Shown here piece after piece: positions 34,651 through 47,021 of a stretch of 64,000 nucleotides of DNA. The position numbers and the translations under genes were made by a program. This DNA comes from Corydoras sp. C115 (lineage: Eukaryota > Chordata > Actinopteri > Siluriformes > Callichthyidae): contig JAFMOC010000037.1 of assembly GCA_019802505.1 (NCBI GenBank), forward strand, positions 5,250,001 through 5,314,000, given 5' to 3'. A model generated the notes under the pieces. The model saw nothing but the letters and a program-made list of their open reading frames with translations. It was not told where the DNA came from and ran no database searches. Positions within the stretch are counted from its first letter, which is position 1; every line of letters starts with the position of its first letter.

Positions 34651-34868
34651 CTGTGCTGCAAAACGGACGCATTGTAGTCATTAGTTCTGTCTTCCTCATT
34701 TTTTTTGAAAAAAAAAAAAAAAAAAAAAACAGCACAAATTGTTGTATTCATTTTAGTTTTGTAGGTTAAAGTGTTAATATGTTGTGCTCCTGAATTAATG
34801 TTGCTGATGAATTTTAATTTATTATTATTTATTGATTTTATTGAATTTAATTTTTCAGTATCAAATGC

Positions 34869-35468
34869 TGGGCGGCACGGTGGCTTACAGTTTAAGTTTA
34901 AGTTCCATCTCACAGTTTAAGTCGAGTCTCAAAACGTACCTTTTTAGAATTGCTTATAATCTCTGATTTTATTTCCTCTATCTTTTAATTTATTTTTTAC
35001 TTAATTTATTTTGCTTACTATGATTAGACTGATTGCTTTATTTATTATTGTTGTCTTTTATTGTTTTCTTTGTAAGGTGACCTTGAGTGTCGAGAAAGGC
35101 GCCATCAAATAAAATGTATTATTATTATTATTATTATTAGTGGTTAGCACGTTCGCCTCTCAGCACTAGGGATTCCCGGTTCGAATCCCCATCTGGGTGG
35201 AGTTTCCATGTTCTCCCCGTGTCTGCGTGGGTTTCCTCCGGGTTCTCCAGTTTCCTCCCACAGTCCAAAAACATGGATCAAGTCAATTGAATTCTCAAAA
35301 TTGCCCCATATAGAGTGTGTCTGTGTGAGTGAGTGTGTGCCCAGCGATGGATTGCCGCCCTGTCCTGGGTCTATCTGCCCAGCGCCCGAGATGTTCTCCC
35401 CTGGATGGGCATGGGGAACCCCACCGCGACCCTAATAGAGGATAAAGCGGGAGATAATGAATGAATGA
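34869..35468 (+). mobile_element. SINE family 1 split by a LINE 3' end
   Basis: Target duplication GTATCAAATGC at 34858-34868 and 35469-35479. After GGCGGCACGGTGGCTTA (to about 34887) a foreign block runs to about 35138, then the SINE resumes at GTGGTTAGCACG. Confidence 0.88.
34888..35138 (+). mobile_element. LINE 3' end inserted within a SINE
   Basis: Contains a coding-end remnant and the tail GAGAAAGGCGCCATCAAATA followed by (ATT)n, typical of L2/Rex-type fish LINE 3' ends. It lies within the A box of the host SINE. Confidence 0.6.
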
Positions 35469-36137
35469 GTATCAAATGCCAGTCAGTTCAAAAATGTTTC
35501 ACGTTTAAATAAGGATTTCATTCGTTTCTGTTACAAACTAAAAAAACAAGTTAATACAATTATTCTTTGTTCTAAGTTGATCTATATTTCTTTTTTGTTT
35601 TCTTTATTGTTAATAAGGATACATTGTTATAAAAGATGTGTACTTGTGTAACAAATTTATAGACAAATGATACTACAGTGGGCATGTAAAAATACTTTTT
35701 CATCCCATTTTGTCATGTTTGGGTAAGTGTGCATATGTTTGTTGAGGCAAAATGTTTTCTTCTTCCTAGGGGGGGGGGCTTAACAGAAAATAATTGAGTC
35801 ACTGCTTTATAATAACAGACAATTAACTCCCATTGAAATTAAATTCCCAAATAAAACCTTAAATCGGATCAAATTGGTGTTGTTTAGGTGCTGTCTAAGT
35901 CAGTATAAAAAAATTAGTCAACACTGCCTTAATAATTTGCCTTGTATTATGTTATATGGGTCACTTCAGCATGACAGTGTGAATGTTATTTCCTAGAATA
36001 ATTAGTGTCACTGCTGGAAAAAAAAACAATTCCTTTGGCTTTTGAAAAACACATAAATTAGTTGCAAAGTTACATAAATAATAATTGTCCATATGCTTTT
36101 CACAATACTATATAATGAGCCCATTATGCTTAGGATT

Positions 36138-36349
36138 GGCGGCACGGTGGCATTGGTTCTCCGGTTTCCTCCCACAGTCCAAAAACATGGATCAAGTCAA
36201 TTGAATTCTCAAAATTGCCCCATATAGAGTGTGTCTGTGTGAGTGAATGTGTACCCAGCGCCCAAGATGTTCTCCCCTGGATGGCCATGGGGAACCCCAC
36301 CGCGACCCTAATAGAGGATAAAGCGGGAGATAATGAATGAATGAATGAA
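36138..36349 (+). mobile_element. SINE family 1, large internal deletion
   Basis: Target duplication GCTTAGGATT; lost from the A box into the body, including the B box. Confidence 0.85.
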
Positions 36350-36849
36350 TGCTTAGGATTTGGGTTAGGAGTGACTTGTCATAAACATGTACTGAATGTG
36401 AACAGTATTTATATAAATCTTCAGCAGAGATGAACCACTACTCTTAATTTCTGCTAGTAGCCAGTGCAGTAGGTTGAAAAAGTCGAAAGGCTGCTGAATA
36501 TGTTTGGTTTACTTGTACCAGAAAAGTAAAAATAGTGTTTTGCTGTTTAAATATGTGCTTTCACCTATTTAATGTATGCTCATTGTGGTTTTTGTAGATA
36601 TTTTTTTTAAACAATCTAGACTGCAACAATAATAAAACTGATAAATGTTTATTATTAATAATCAGTGGATTATTAAATACTAATTATTGAATAAAAAATG
36701 ATTAAATTTTCCAACTATGACATTGATCTGCTTTCAATTAATGAAACTGCATGTTTTTTCTAACTAGAAATAAAGTTCAGCCACATATGTACCAAGTTTA
36801 AGAGATTAAAACACATTGAATTAAATAGTGACGGTAAAAAGTTTGTTAG

Positions 36850-36947
36850 TGTCTTTAACTCTGACCACTTCCTCTCAGAATTCAGTCTGAAGTGCGCTGC
36901 AATTTCCTGACTGAATCAGAGACTTTACTGAGGCTATAGACTGCAAA
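36850..36947 (+). promoter_or_regulatory. Gene D proximal promoter, PU.1/ETS-like site
   Basis: CACTTCCTCT at 36866-36875, about 72 bp before the start codon. Gene D is otherwise diverged from A and C in its introns, so conservation here is notable. Confidence 0.4.
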
Positions 36948-39900
36948 ATGAAAATAATCCAGCTTCATTTCTGTAAGTACTTAATTGAAGTGTATGTTAT
37001 GTGTGCTGTACAACTTGTTAAATGTACTAAATTTATTGTATTTTTAAACCAGAGGAGCACTCTTAACCTCTAGTGTTGTTTATGTGATTGTGTTTTTTCT
37101 CAGATATTATTGTATGGTGTGGAGCTGTACTGAGTTTGACACAAAAGTTGGTAAAATTGGGGGAAAATGTGACACTGGATTGTGAACTTTCTACAAATAA
37201 TGTGTTTTGGTTTTTAATTAAACCTTCAGAAACTCCACTCTTTATATTACGTTCATATGCCAGCGATTCTGTGAAAACATTATACAACAACCAAACCCTC
37301 AGCCAGAAATTCTCACTGCAACTAAATAGTAGTTTATTTATACAAAATATGAGTGAAGATGAATTGGGAATCTACTTTTGCTCAATGACTACTCCTACTA
37401 ACATCAGCAGCATCAGAGTTTACATTCAGAGTCACACTGGTAAGTTTTTGTTTATTTTAGAAACGAGAATTAGCCGAGTAAAATCAGCTGAGAACATTTA
37501 AAAGAAAATGTAAACGTATGTATTTTTTTAAATCATTCTCAGAGAATCAGACACTTGCAAAAGAGAAACAGAAGCATCTTCATGACAGCACATGGCAAAT
37601 CCCTTTCATCTCATCAGCAGCGCTGAACTTTGTTCTAATTGTGTTCATCACAGGTAGGTTTTAATTATTTTTACTAAATTTGCCACTTTTTCTTTATGAT
37701 AATAAATTTGTAAGACTGTCAACTACTACAAACCCAAAATCGCATTCTTAGCAAATCGCATACTGTCCTATAGTTTCTTTCTCACATATTGGCACTCCAA
37801 TGTACCAGAATAAAAACTCCATACATTCACTGACCACAGAGTCATGGTGAACATTGCTATTTTAGCCCCTAACCCAAACCTCAAATTGAACCTGTGGTAT
37901 GAGCTGAGCTGAAGGGGCACAATCTTAATCTATGTACAAAATGAAGGCAAAAAGTATAAAACACAGAAAAAAATTATTATTTTATAAATATCAAACAGAT
38001 ATTCCTTTCTTTTTTCTTTCTTTTTTTTTACCTGTAATAAAGAGTAGCTTGTGTTATAACAAAATGTTATAAGAATAATTTTACACCTCATATTTACAAG
38101 TCACTCTTTGCACATGGTACTTTTACTTATAATAATTTTATCTGTTTAATTTAATAAATGTTTAAATGTCCATCTGAGGTTCTTTTAAAACATTATCTTT
38201 GCATAGACAAAGTTAAAGCATCTAAAACGATATATATTTTAATTTATTTTAGGCTTGTTTTATTTGTAACTTTTTATACTATTATGTTTTGTCATGTCTC
38301 ATAAGTTTTTATATAAATGTGTCCTTGGAGACATAAAAAAACAAAACTGATGAGGCTGAAACATGAAAAACACTAAAATGAATGCATATTAAACAAGTAA
38401 ATAAATAAACACATAAAAACACATTAAAAGTGAATAGAAACTAGTTATATAAATGGATTATTTTATTTTTCCACACTCTGTAAATAATTTCCTTACATTT
38501 TAGTTAATATTGTACACTAAGCTTTTCATCATTTTTCAACCTTTAACTGTCCAGTCATGTGAATAATGTAAACATTTTAACATCTTAACCAGGTTTTTAT
38601 CGATGTATATTAATTTAAGCACAGTCTGAAGTCTGAGCTGAAGTCTCATCCTTCTGCATATAGAGTCATGGCTGAAAGTGTTGGCATCCCTGAATTTTTG
38701 AAAATGAAAATTATGGCAATTACACATGTTGTACACATGTTGATCTCATTTGGGAGTATTGGAAAAACACAAAAAACAAAGGGAAAATGGAAAATTTATT
38801 TAATTGTACACCAAAAAATGTACTGGACCAAATTATTGGCACAATCAACTTAATATTAATTTGCAAAGCCTTTCAAAAAAAGTTATCTAAGTTACAATCA
38901 CTTCCTAAAAGCTTAATCAACACATTTTTTTATTGGAATTATGAACCTTTTTTCAAACGGTCTCTAAAACCCACGTCCCACATTTTTTAAGTATGCCTTC
39001 TCCCAAAAGCAATTTAAAGATCTCTGTACATGTAGGGGATTTATTTAGATTTATTTAAAGGTTATATAATACCAGGTTGCAGGTCTGATACTGTAGCCAT
39101 GTTTGTAGTTTTGGCACGCAACAGAAAGAGGACTAATTTTACATGCAATTATTAAATTACAGTTTATTACTGCAAACGATACAAACGTCATCCAGATTCT
39201 GAACTCCAGCAGCAACAAGACCTTCAGTCCGTTCAGGTAGGGGTTATTTTATATACATCAAAGGTAGCTTTCGCTGTGACATTTAGAGTAGCCTCCAAAA
39301 GCAAATGTCAAATATTAACCTCATGCCCACTCTGTTTCCAGAGATCTTAAAGGTTGAAGTCATTATGAACTTTTGCAAGTAATGAACTGATGTTAGTTGT
39401 TAAATCTGATCCTAAATCAGTGCTCTTTTGTGGATCAGGCCTATTTGTTTTTTTCCCCTTGTCATGAAATAAAGTACAAAAGTGATGAATATTTTATTAC
39501 TAATTTGTACAATAAATTTAGACAAATGAATGTTCATGTGTGAAGATGTTACAGCTTAATATTTAAATTTCTCATAACTGTCAATATTATATTAATAACT
39601 ACTAGAAACTATAGTAACTTTATTTTAATTGTATTTTTTTTTTACTTATGCATACACTTAGTGGTTCATTGGGTAGCAGTGTCACCGCACAGCATGAAGT
39701 TTAGGGGTTGGGTTGGTCAATGTGTCAGCTTATGTTTTCTGCAGAAGTGCTAGTCCAAAAACGAGCAAACCAAGTTCGGTAAATGAGAGATGCTCTATTT
39801 CCTGTGGTGTGAATGTGTTTGTTTGTCTTTCCTGCAAAAGAAATTCAACCTGTCCAGGTTGTTTCCTTGCTCTTAGCTCAGTTAGAAGCAGAACAGGCTG

Positions 39901-41005
39901 CAGCGACTCTTTCGACTTCAATTTAAATTGTTGACTTTACAAAAAGAATGGATATACACATATATAAAATAAGGTGCAGTACCAGTCAAATGTTAGGACA
40001 CACCTTCACTTATCATCCATGTTATCAGTTTTACTTATCATAAAGTTTTACAATCACAGGCTGTAGTCCATCCGTTTGTGTACTACTGAACATACCTTTT
40101 ACTCTTTTCTCTAATAGTCAGAACCCCAAAGTAGCAACACAGAGCAGTTATTATTTGGTTGGTGCATTACTCCCTTCCCAGCAGTGTCACTGAAATGTTG
40201 AAATGAAACTACAGCAGCACTCTTGCATTAAAACACCTTCACCGCATCAGTATCACTGCAGAAATGACGATAAACCACTAACCAAATGATACATGTTCTA
40301 TGATGGAACAGAAAAAAAAACTGAAAACAGATCTGTGATTGTAAAAAATACAAAGTCCATTTATATTCGAAGTGGAGAAAATAGACAATGGAGCAAAAAG
40401 CAGGTGTGCAAAAAGCACTTTTGACTGGTACTGCATAAATGTATTGTCCTATGTATGTAATATTACATTTTTATATGAATGGACATGAATTGCTACTTTT
40501 ATTAGCACATCTGATAATCTTATCTAAACTGGTGCTTGCAGCTATGCCTTTGGTTTATTAATGTATTTGTGGTCACACCAATACGCTGTTTAACTTTCCT
40601 GTGTCAGGGTCGAGTTTCACAAACATGCATTGTGAAGATCAGACTTTAACAAAAAACAAAGTTATAAATAATTGGAGGAGTTTATATATACCCTTCAGGC
40701 GTAATAATTTAAAAGCCGTTTCTCCGGTCATATGCTTATTTCATGTACAGTCAAAACAAAGCTAAAGATGGTTCATACCTCACAGACATTTTGCAAAAGT
40801 ATTTACTCAAGATTGTTTTGAATTTGCATTTATATTTTTATCATTTTTCATTCACATAGCATACAATACTCATTGCTATAATTGTATTCATGACTTATTA
40901 TTTCAGTATGATGAAATACAGCGACCCATCCAGAATAAATGCACGACGATCAACAGCATATATGATTTAGCACAACTACCCAGGCCACCAGCTCGTGTTC
41001 CATGA
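36948..41005 (+). CDS. Gene D: single V-set Ig receptor with an ITIM
   Basis: Predicted 214-aa protein. Exons: 36948-36972, 37104-37439, 37543-37653, 39163-39236, 40907-41005, phases 1-1-1-0. Its signal peptide and V-set exon (Cys35, Trp44, EDELGIYFC, Cys101) are very close to genes A and C. The transmembrane exon is shorter and the tail is unrelated to theirs: after VYYCKRYKR come VQYDEI (Tyr183), a full match to the ITIM consensus (V/I/L/S)xYxx(I/V/L), and SIYDLAQL (Tyr201). The ITIM is created across the exon 4-5 junction. Such motifs recruit SHP-type phosphatases in known receptors, so an inhibitory role is inferred. Intron 4 holds a fold-back element. A GT donor just after the stop (about 41031) and an acceptor near 41220 could mark an intron in the 3' UTR. 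Confidence 0.78.
39975..40435. mobile_element. Fold-back MITE, copy 2, in gene D intron 4
   Basis: TGCAGTACCAGTCAAATG at one end and TTGACTGGTACTGCA at the other; interior matches 28659-29144. Confidence 0.7.
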
Positions 41006-41689
41006 GTCCAGCACACATTCAGTAAACAGCAGGTGAGGAAACAGCATTGTGAAACCAAGCTAAATGTCCTAAAGTGTTTAAAGAATAGTGTACCAAAACA
41101 TGCTATAATATAGTATAAGATTTTTTTTTGTCAGTTTAAACTGTAACTATAGAAAATGTGGGAGCATTGCATTATTTTTAAAGCCTATACATTGAAATAT
41201 ATGTATCCATTTATCTACAGGTTTTCTCAGAGATTGTTGTGACTTTGGTCATATGGAGCTATCCATCTGCCCAAAGCCCACCCACTCACCGACCAACCTA
41301 CCTATCCGCTCAGGTCACACCCATAGCATCACTATATTTACCCATTTAGTTAAAAAAAGTTAATTTAACACATACTGTATTAATGTGAGCTTTATAAACA
41401 TTAAGATTCAGTGGAACTGACAACTGTAGATATAACTGTTACTATTTAAATCGCATTTACATTGCCTTTCATTATTACTACATAATTATAGTATTTAAAT
41501 ATTTTTACTGTTGAATTCCATTACATCACACTGCATTTCAATTTCTTGTTTTATGTTTTAATGTCATAAATGTCTTGTAACCGTGGGACAGCGAGGAACG
41601 TAATTTCGATTACTTTGTATGTATAGAACATGTGAAGGAATTGACAATAAAGCCTACTTTGACTTTGACTTTGATATAAACTGCCTACA

Positions 41690-41885
41690 GTGCTAACACA
41701 AAGAGAAATTTGTCCTCCACATATAACCCATCCATGAGTGAAATGAGCACACATGCCCGGAGTGGTGGACAACCCTGTACACAGCCCACAGGGAGCAATT
41801 GGAGTTAGGTGCCTTGCCCAAGGGCACTTCAGCCATGGTGGGACCGGGAATCCAACTGGGGTCACAAGGTTGGTTCCTTAACCAA
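41690..41885. repeat. Third dispersed repeat family (SINE-like)
   Basis: GGGAGCAATTGGAGTTAGGT, GCCTTGCCCAAGGGCAC; related to 52925-53095 and 22382-22505. Preceded at 41540-41690 by a separate LINE-like 3' end with a (CTTTGA)n tail. Confidence 0.5.
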
Positions 41886-41944
41886 AAACCTACGAGTACC
41901 CCAAAATAAAACGTTTTTTAATTTTACACACGAAAAACAATTAA

Positions 41945-42290
41945 GGCGGCACGGTGGCTTAGTGGTTAGCACGTTCGCCTCTCAGCGCTAGGGATTCCCG
42001 GTTCGAATCCCCATCTGGGTGGAGTTTCCATGTTCTCCCCGTGTCCGCGTGGGTTTCCTCCAGGTTCTCCGGTTTCCTCCCACAGTCCAAAAACATGGAT
42101 CAAGTTAACTGAGTTCTCTAAATTGCCCCATATAGAGTGTGTTTGAGTGTGTGAGTGTATACCCAGCGATGGATTGGCGCCCTGTCCTGGGTCTATCTGC
42201 CCAGCGCCCGAGACGTTCTCCCCTGGATGGGCATGGGGAACCCCACCGCGACCCTAATAGAGGATAAAGCGGGAGATAATGAATGAATAA
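41945..42290 (+). mobile_element. SINE family 1, full length
   Basis: Flanked by AAAACAATTAA on both sides. Confidence 0.88.
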
Positions 42291-42299
42291 AAAAAAACA

Positions 42300-43300
42300 A
42301 TTAAACGGAGATATTTATTTCACATTCTTCTTACTTTCTTGTCTATGTCCATTTTAAGGATCTGCATAAAGAATGTGTTAAGTAACGAAATGTAAAGTGC
42401 TATTAATTACCCAAGGAAAAAACAATGAAAAAGTTAAAGTCTTATTAAGTGGTATAAAAACAACACATGTTTGTCTTTGCTTTTAATCATAGTTAAAATA
42501 ATATTACAATATTATTAAACACTGAAGTAGGTCATTGTTATGTCGGTTGTTATAACAAGTCCACATGCAGTAAACTTACCTCCAAACAGTGACGTCTCTA
42601 ACAGTATTGTGCACATGTAAAAGAAAGCTCTTTATAATTTAATGTGCACTTTCTAATGATGACACCTGGGATTCAGTCTGGGGCAAAAAGCAGAACTGAC
42701 AAGTGCTCAAAAAATGCAATGCAACAAATATTTTTATCTTTAAAACTTAAAGATTTAGTGATAGTTACACATGCATCTGCACAAGCACATTACTTCCTAC
42801 ACAAAATTACAAGCACAGAATTTCCTAACCACTGAAGAGTGAAGACCACTGTTTATCATGTGGTTGTGTGCTCAACTGTCTGAAACTGACGAACAAAAAC
42901 TGATGTGATGGGAGACTTGACGTTAAGGTGAACTTTAATTCTAAACTCAATAATAATGTGCAAAAATGTTCAGAAAGTGCTTTCAAAGTTCCTCTTTCTA
43001 AATAACTGACCTTGTGATCAACGTCAAGTGAGATTTCTTAAGAAGTCTGCGTTTATCTTTTCCTGACACAGCATGATGGCTCATTGGTGCACAACAAAAG
43101 CAAAAATAAATGTTTGAGAAGTGTGTGAAAGCTCCACTCATTTACATGCAATCAAGGAAATGCACAAAAACATGGTGCATAAATAAAACTAGCATGTAGT
43201 CTATTCAAGTTTATACCTTAACCACTTAACAACCATTTTAGCTGCAAAGGGGGGCGATCAATATAATATTAAAAAGTTGATCAAAATGCTACTCCTCGTT
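42300..43300. other. Intergenic, nothing recognised
   Basis: Between two SINEs; no coding or structural signal seen. Confidence 0.6.
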
Positions 43301-43310
43301 AGTGTACAAT

Positions 43311-43599
43311 CATTCATTCATTATCTTCCGCTTTATCCTATATTAGGGTGGGGTGGGTGGGGTTCCCCATGCCCATCCAGGGGAGAACGTTCAGGGTGCT
43401 GGCCAGAAACACCTAGGACAGGGCGCCAATCTATCGCTGGGCACACACTCACTCACACAAACACACTCTATATGGGGAAATTTGGAGAACTCAATTGACT
43501 TGATTCATGTTTTTGGACTGTGGGAGGAAACCAGAGAACCCGGAGGAAACTCACACAGACACGGGGAGAACATGGAAACTCCACGCCACCGTGCCACCT
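43311..43599 (-). mobile_element. SINE family 1, B-box region deleted
   Basis: Flanked by TAGTGTACAAT and TAGTCTACAAT. Confidence 0.85.
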
Positions 43600-44354
43600 T
43601 AGTCTACAATCAGAATGGACATTTTATAAACTTTTACAGCAGTGGTATAACCTTTAAAAACCTAAAATGATGCTTGTTCAGCATAAAGTTGCGAGGATAC
43701 TACATATTCGCATATTTAAAAAGCCTACTACTTTACTTGTTAAACAATACTTTCTAGATGACAAAGAGGAATTACAGTTTAATAGGCAATTACTAAAGCT
43801 AAACTTTAGTACATAATATTAGATCGTCAAGTAAATCAAATTATTAATAAACAAGAGTTAAATAAGAAATGTCAAATGTAAACTGTGGGGAATTCACATT
43901 TCCATATACAGATGTCGAAGCTGATTACTTGACTGCAAAATAGGACAAAGACCAAGCCACATGATGCGTGTTAAATTCTGACTGCCACTCGATTAGTGTC
44001 GTAACGGCTCTACTTCTGCTTTCCTTCAAGATAACACATCAGTTTTTCCACTTTCATCCCTACCAGAAACCCACTTTAACAACCTTCAAACCCTTTTATT
44101 ACTAAGAACTAGATAAATCATTAACAAAAAGTTGGAGATTAAACTGACACAGTTATTTGATATTATAGTTATTTGATGGACAGAACCTTTGATTTCAGTT
44201 GGACTTATTTATATGCAGCTTGGTCAGCATGCTACTGTAAAAACTTTTAATCACTTCCATCTTCACTAAGTGAGGATCTAAAGATGTACAGCATTTCATT
44301 TCTGATGTGTGAACTCAACTGAACTATAAATGACACCTGACATTCATGATTTCC

Positions 44355-44800
<446 letters not shown>

Positions 44801-47021
44801 AATGTTGATGCTGCTACGGAAGGATAAAATTGGGTAAAAAGTATTACATAAACTTTGACTTGAAATTGCTGTAGTATTAGTTCTGAAACTAAAACTCAAA
44901 TGCAAGATGTTTCACTTCTTTCTCAACACTTATTTGGAAGATAAACAGTCATGATAATTAGAATTAGATGTCAGATGACTTTTAGGAGCAACAGTGAGCA
45001 TTTTTTTGTAGAATTTATACTCACTGCTGATGAAAAGAGCAGGCCGCAGCTGACAGAAAACAAAACTAAACAAAAAAAAAAAAAAAAAAAAAAAAAATCA
45101 CACAAGTTTCCTTTTATTGGGATTTTCCTTTGTTTGTACACACTGATGAAATACAGCTAAAACAGTTCACATTAGCACGTCAGTTTCATCATCTGGTGAT
45201 ATTATAGTCCAATATGATGTCATGATATTTTAAGTATCATTAAAGTTAAAGTTGTATGTTCAATAACTATTTATTTCTTACCAGTTATGCTACACTTTAG
45301 TTTAGTCCTTTTAATTTCAGTGTCAGAAGTATTGCAGATATCAGCACTTTTCTGAACAGTCATGTGCCCTTAAAACGTTACCAACTGTTCTTTTAACCAA
45401 CTTTTGAGCTTAACAAAAGAACAGCGCATATAGGGAGATACCATAGTGTGGCTCAGGTTTTCTGCTGCACCTTTATACTAATGACAAAATGTATTTGGTA
45501 CTGTACTGTACTGGAACACAAGAACCAACAACAGTAAACCAGCTATACAGTGTAATCCTATAGCCAAACATGCAAATATATGTCAACCACTATATAATGG
45601 ATCTTTAACAGAAATGTTTATGTAGTAGTTTTACATTTTACAAAATTAGACATTTTTTTAGTATTTCCAGACTACTAATCAGCATGTCTTTGAATGGTGG
45701 AAGGAATCCTGAATAAATTCACGCAAATTTAAAGACGTATGTTAATGCAGACTCACACCAGAAGGACCTGTATTACGCCCCAACTGGGAAATAAATCCAG
45801 TACCTTATTGCCGTAAGGTGGAAGCATTAACCCCTGCACCACCACAAACAAAAGCATGTTTACCTCCAAAACACTAATATAAATGTGGAAAGTCAGTTTC
45901 TACATGACTTTTTATTTTTAACTGTTTGTAATGATTGTAAGTCATCTTTACTGAATGAGGTGCTGCATCAGAAACAGAAGTGAAAGGTAAAGAAGGCTGT
46001 AGAAACGGTAACCATCTTACTCAGTTACTTTAGATTTTGGGGTAAGCACGTGCAGGTTTTATGTTTAAATGAATTTTATTATTTCATTTAAATTTTAGTG
46101 GCTACAAAACAAGCAGTTTACTTTACCATGGATGGTTGTACCGTTGCATTATACTATACAAATGTTTTGTTGTCAACAGTTATTGGTTTTTTTATTATTA
46201 TTTCCTTGATGCCATCCGTAATATAAAGTTGGACTAAAATTTGGAAATTAGGGTTCACTTTATAAAAAAAAAAAAAAATTCAAAACAAAATCTTATTTGC
46301 CATTGGCTGAATCAAAAACAACACATTGTTAACATAAATTAGAAATATCATGACATGACACTTCTACCACATCACCACCTTTCAAACAGAACCATCTAAC
46401 AAACAATACAGTTATTCAATGTGGAATGGTCAAAAACACAGATAAGCAGCACCACACAGAAGACCAACTCTAAAACCATGGAAGCACAAGCATTTACATA
46501 TTTGATTTATCATGCTACCACACTAATGTGTCGAACCAATAAGATAAGGTCAGTGTGATGAGGTTTAGATGATTCATTTCATCCCCACATTAGCTGGTAG
46601 GTTCTTAAATAATTTCTATTCTTCAATAAAACACCAGGTTTAAATAAATATTCTGATTTACACAGAGCTTTTTACAAGTGCAGTACATAAATTTTGTGTG
46701 AGGGATTTGAACTAAGGAAATTTAAGGACGGATAATATTTTGTTACCTTTGTCACTATAGAGACGCATCTCTATTGCATGAGCACAGGATCAGATTTACA
46801 TTTGGTAATTTTTTTGTGTTAAATGTTGTTTTGTGATAGGTTCTTAAAATAACATATCCTCATTAGTCTCCAAGTTAGCAAAGATTATGTACTGCAGCAG
46901 TATGTGAACCTTGTTTCATGTCACACATTGTTTCATGTCACACATGTACTCACTACCCCACACACACACACATGCTCGCACCCACTAACACAATACAACA
47001 ACACTGTTAAAGAATGCCTGG
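44801..47021. other. Downstream of ATP6AP2; 3' UTR extent unknown
   Basis: The ATP6AP2 3' UTR must begin at 47021 and run leftward. I could not choose a polyadenylation signal. Otherwise AT-rich with a poly-A run at 45069-45096. Confidence 0.5.

Larger units (their letters stand above)
27480..36120 (+). repeat. Segmental duplication block 2, copy 2 (contains gene C)
   Basis: Direct counterpart of 1255-7440, expanded by SINEs, a fold-back MITE and a BED-finger relic. The piece 29175-29290 is inverted relative to 1110-1245. Confidence 0.85.

Noticed and set aside
4716..41005. Calling genes A-D NITRs
   Set aside because: The V domains end without a J-like FGxG motif, the CDR1 is much shorter and the DELGxYFC motif differs. 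I leave the family unnamed.
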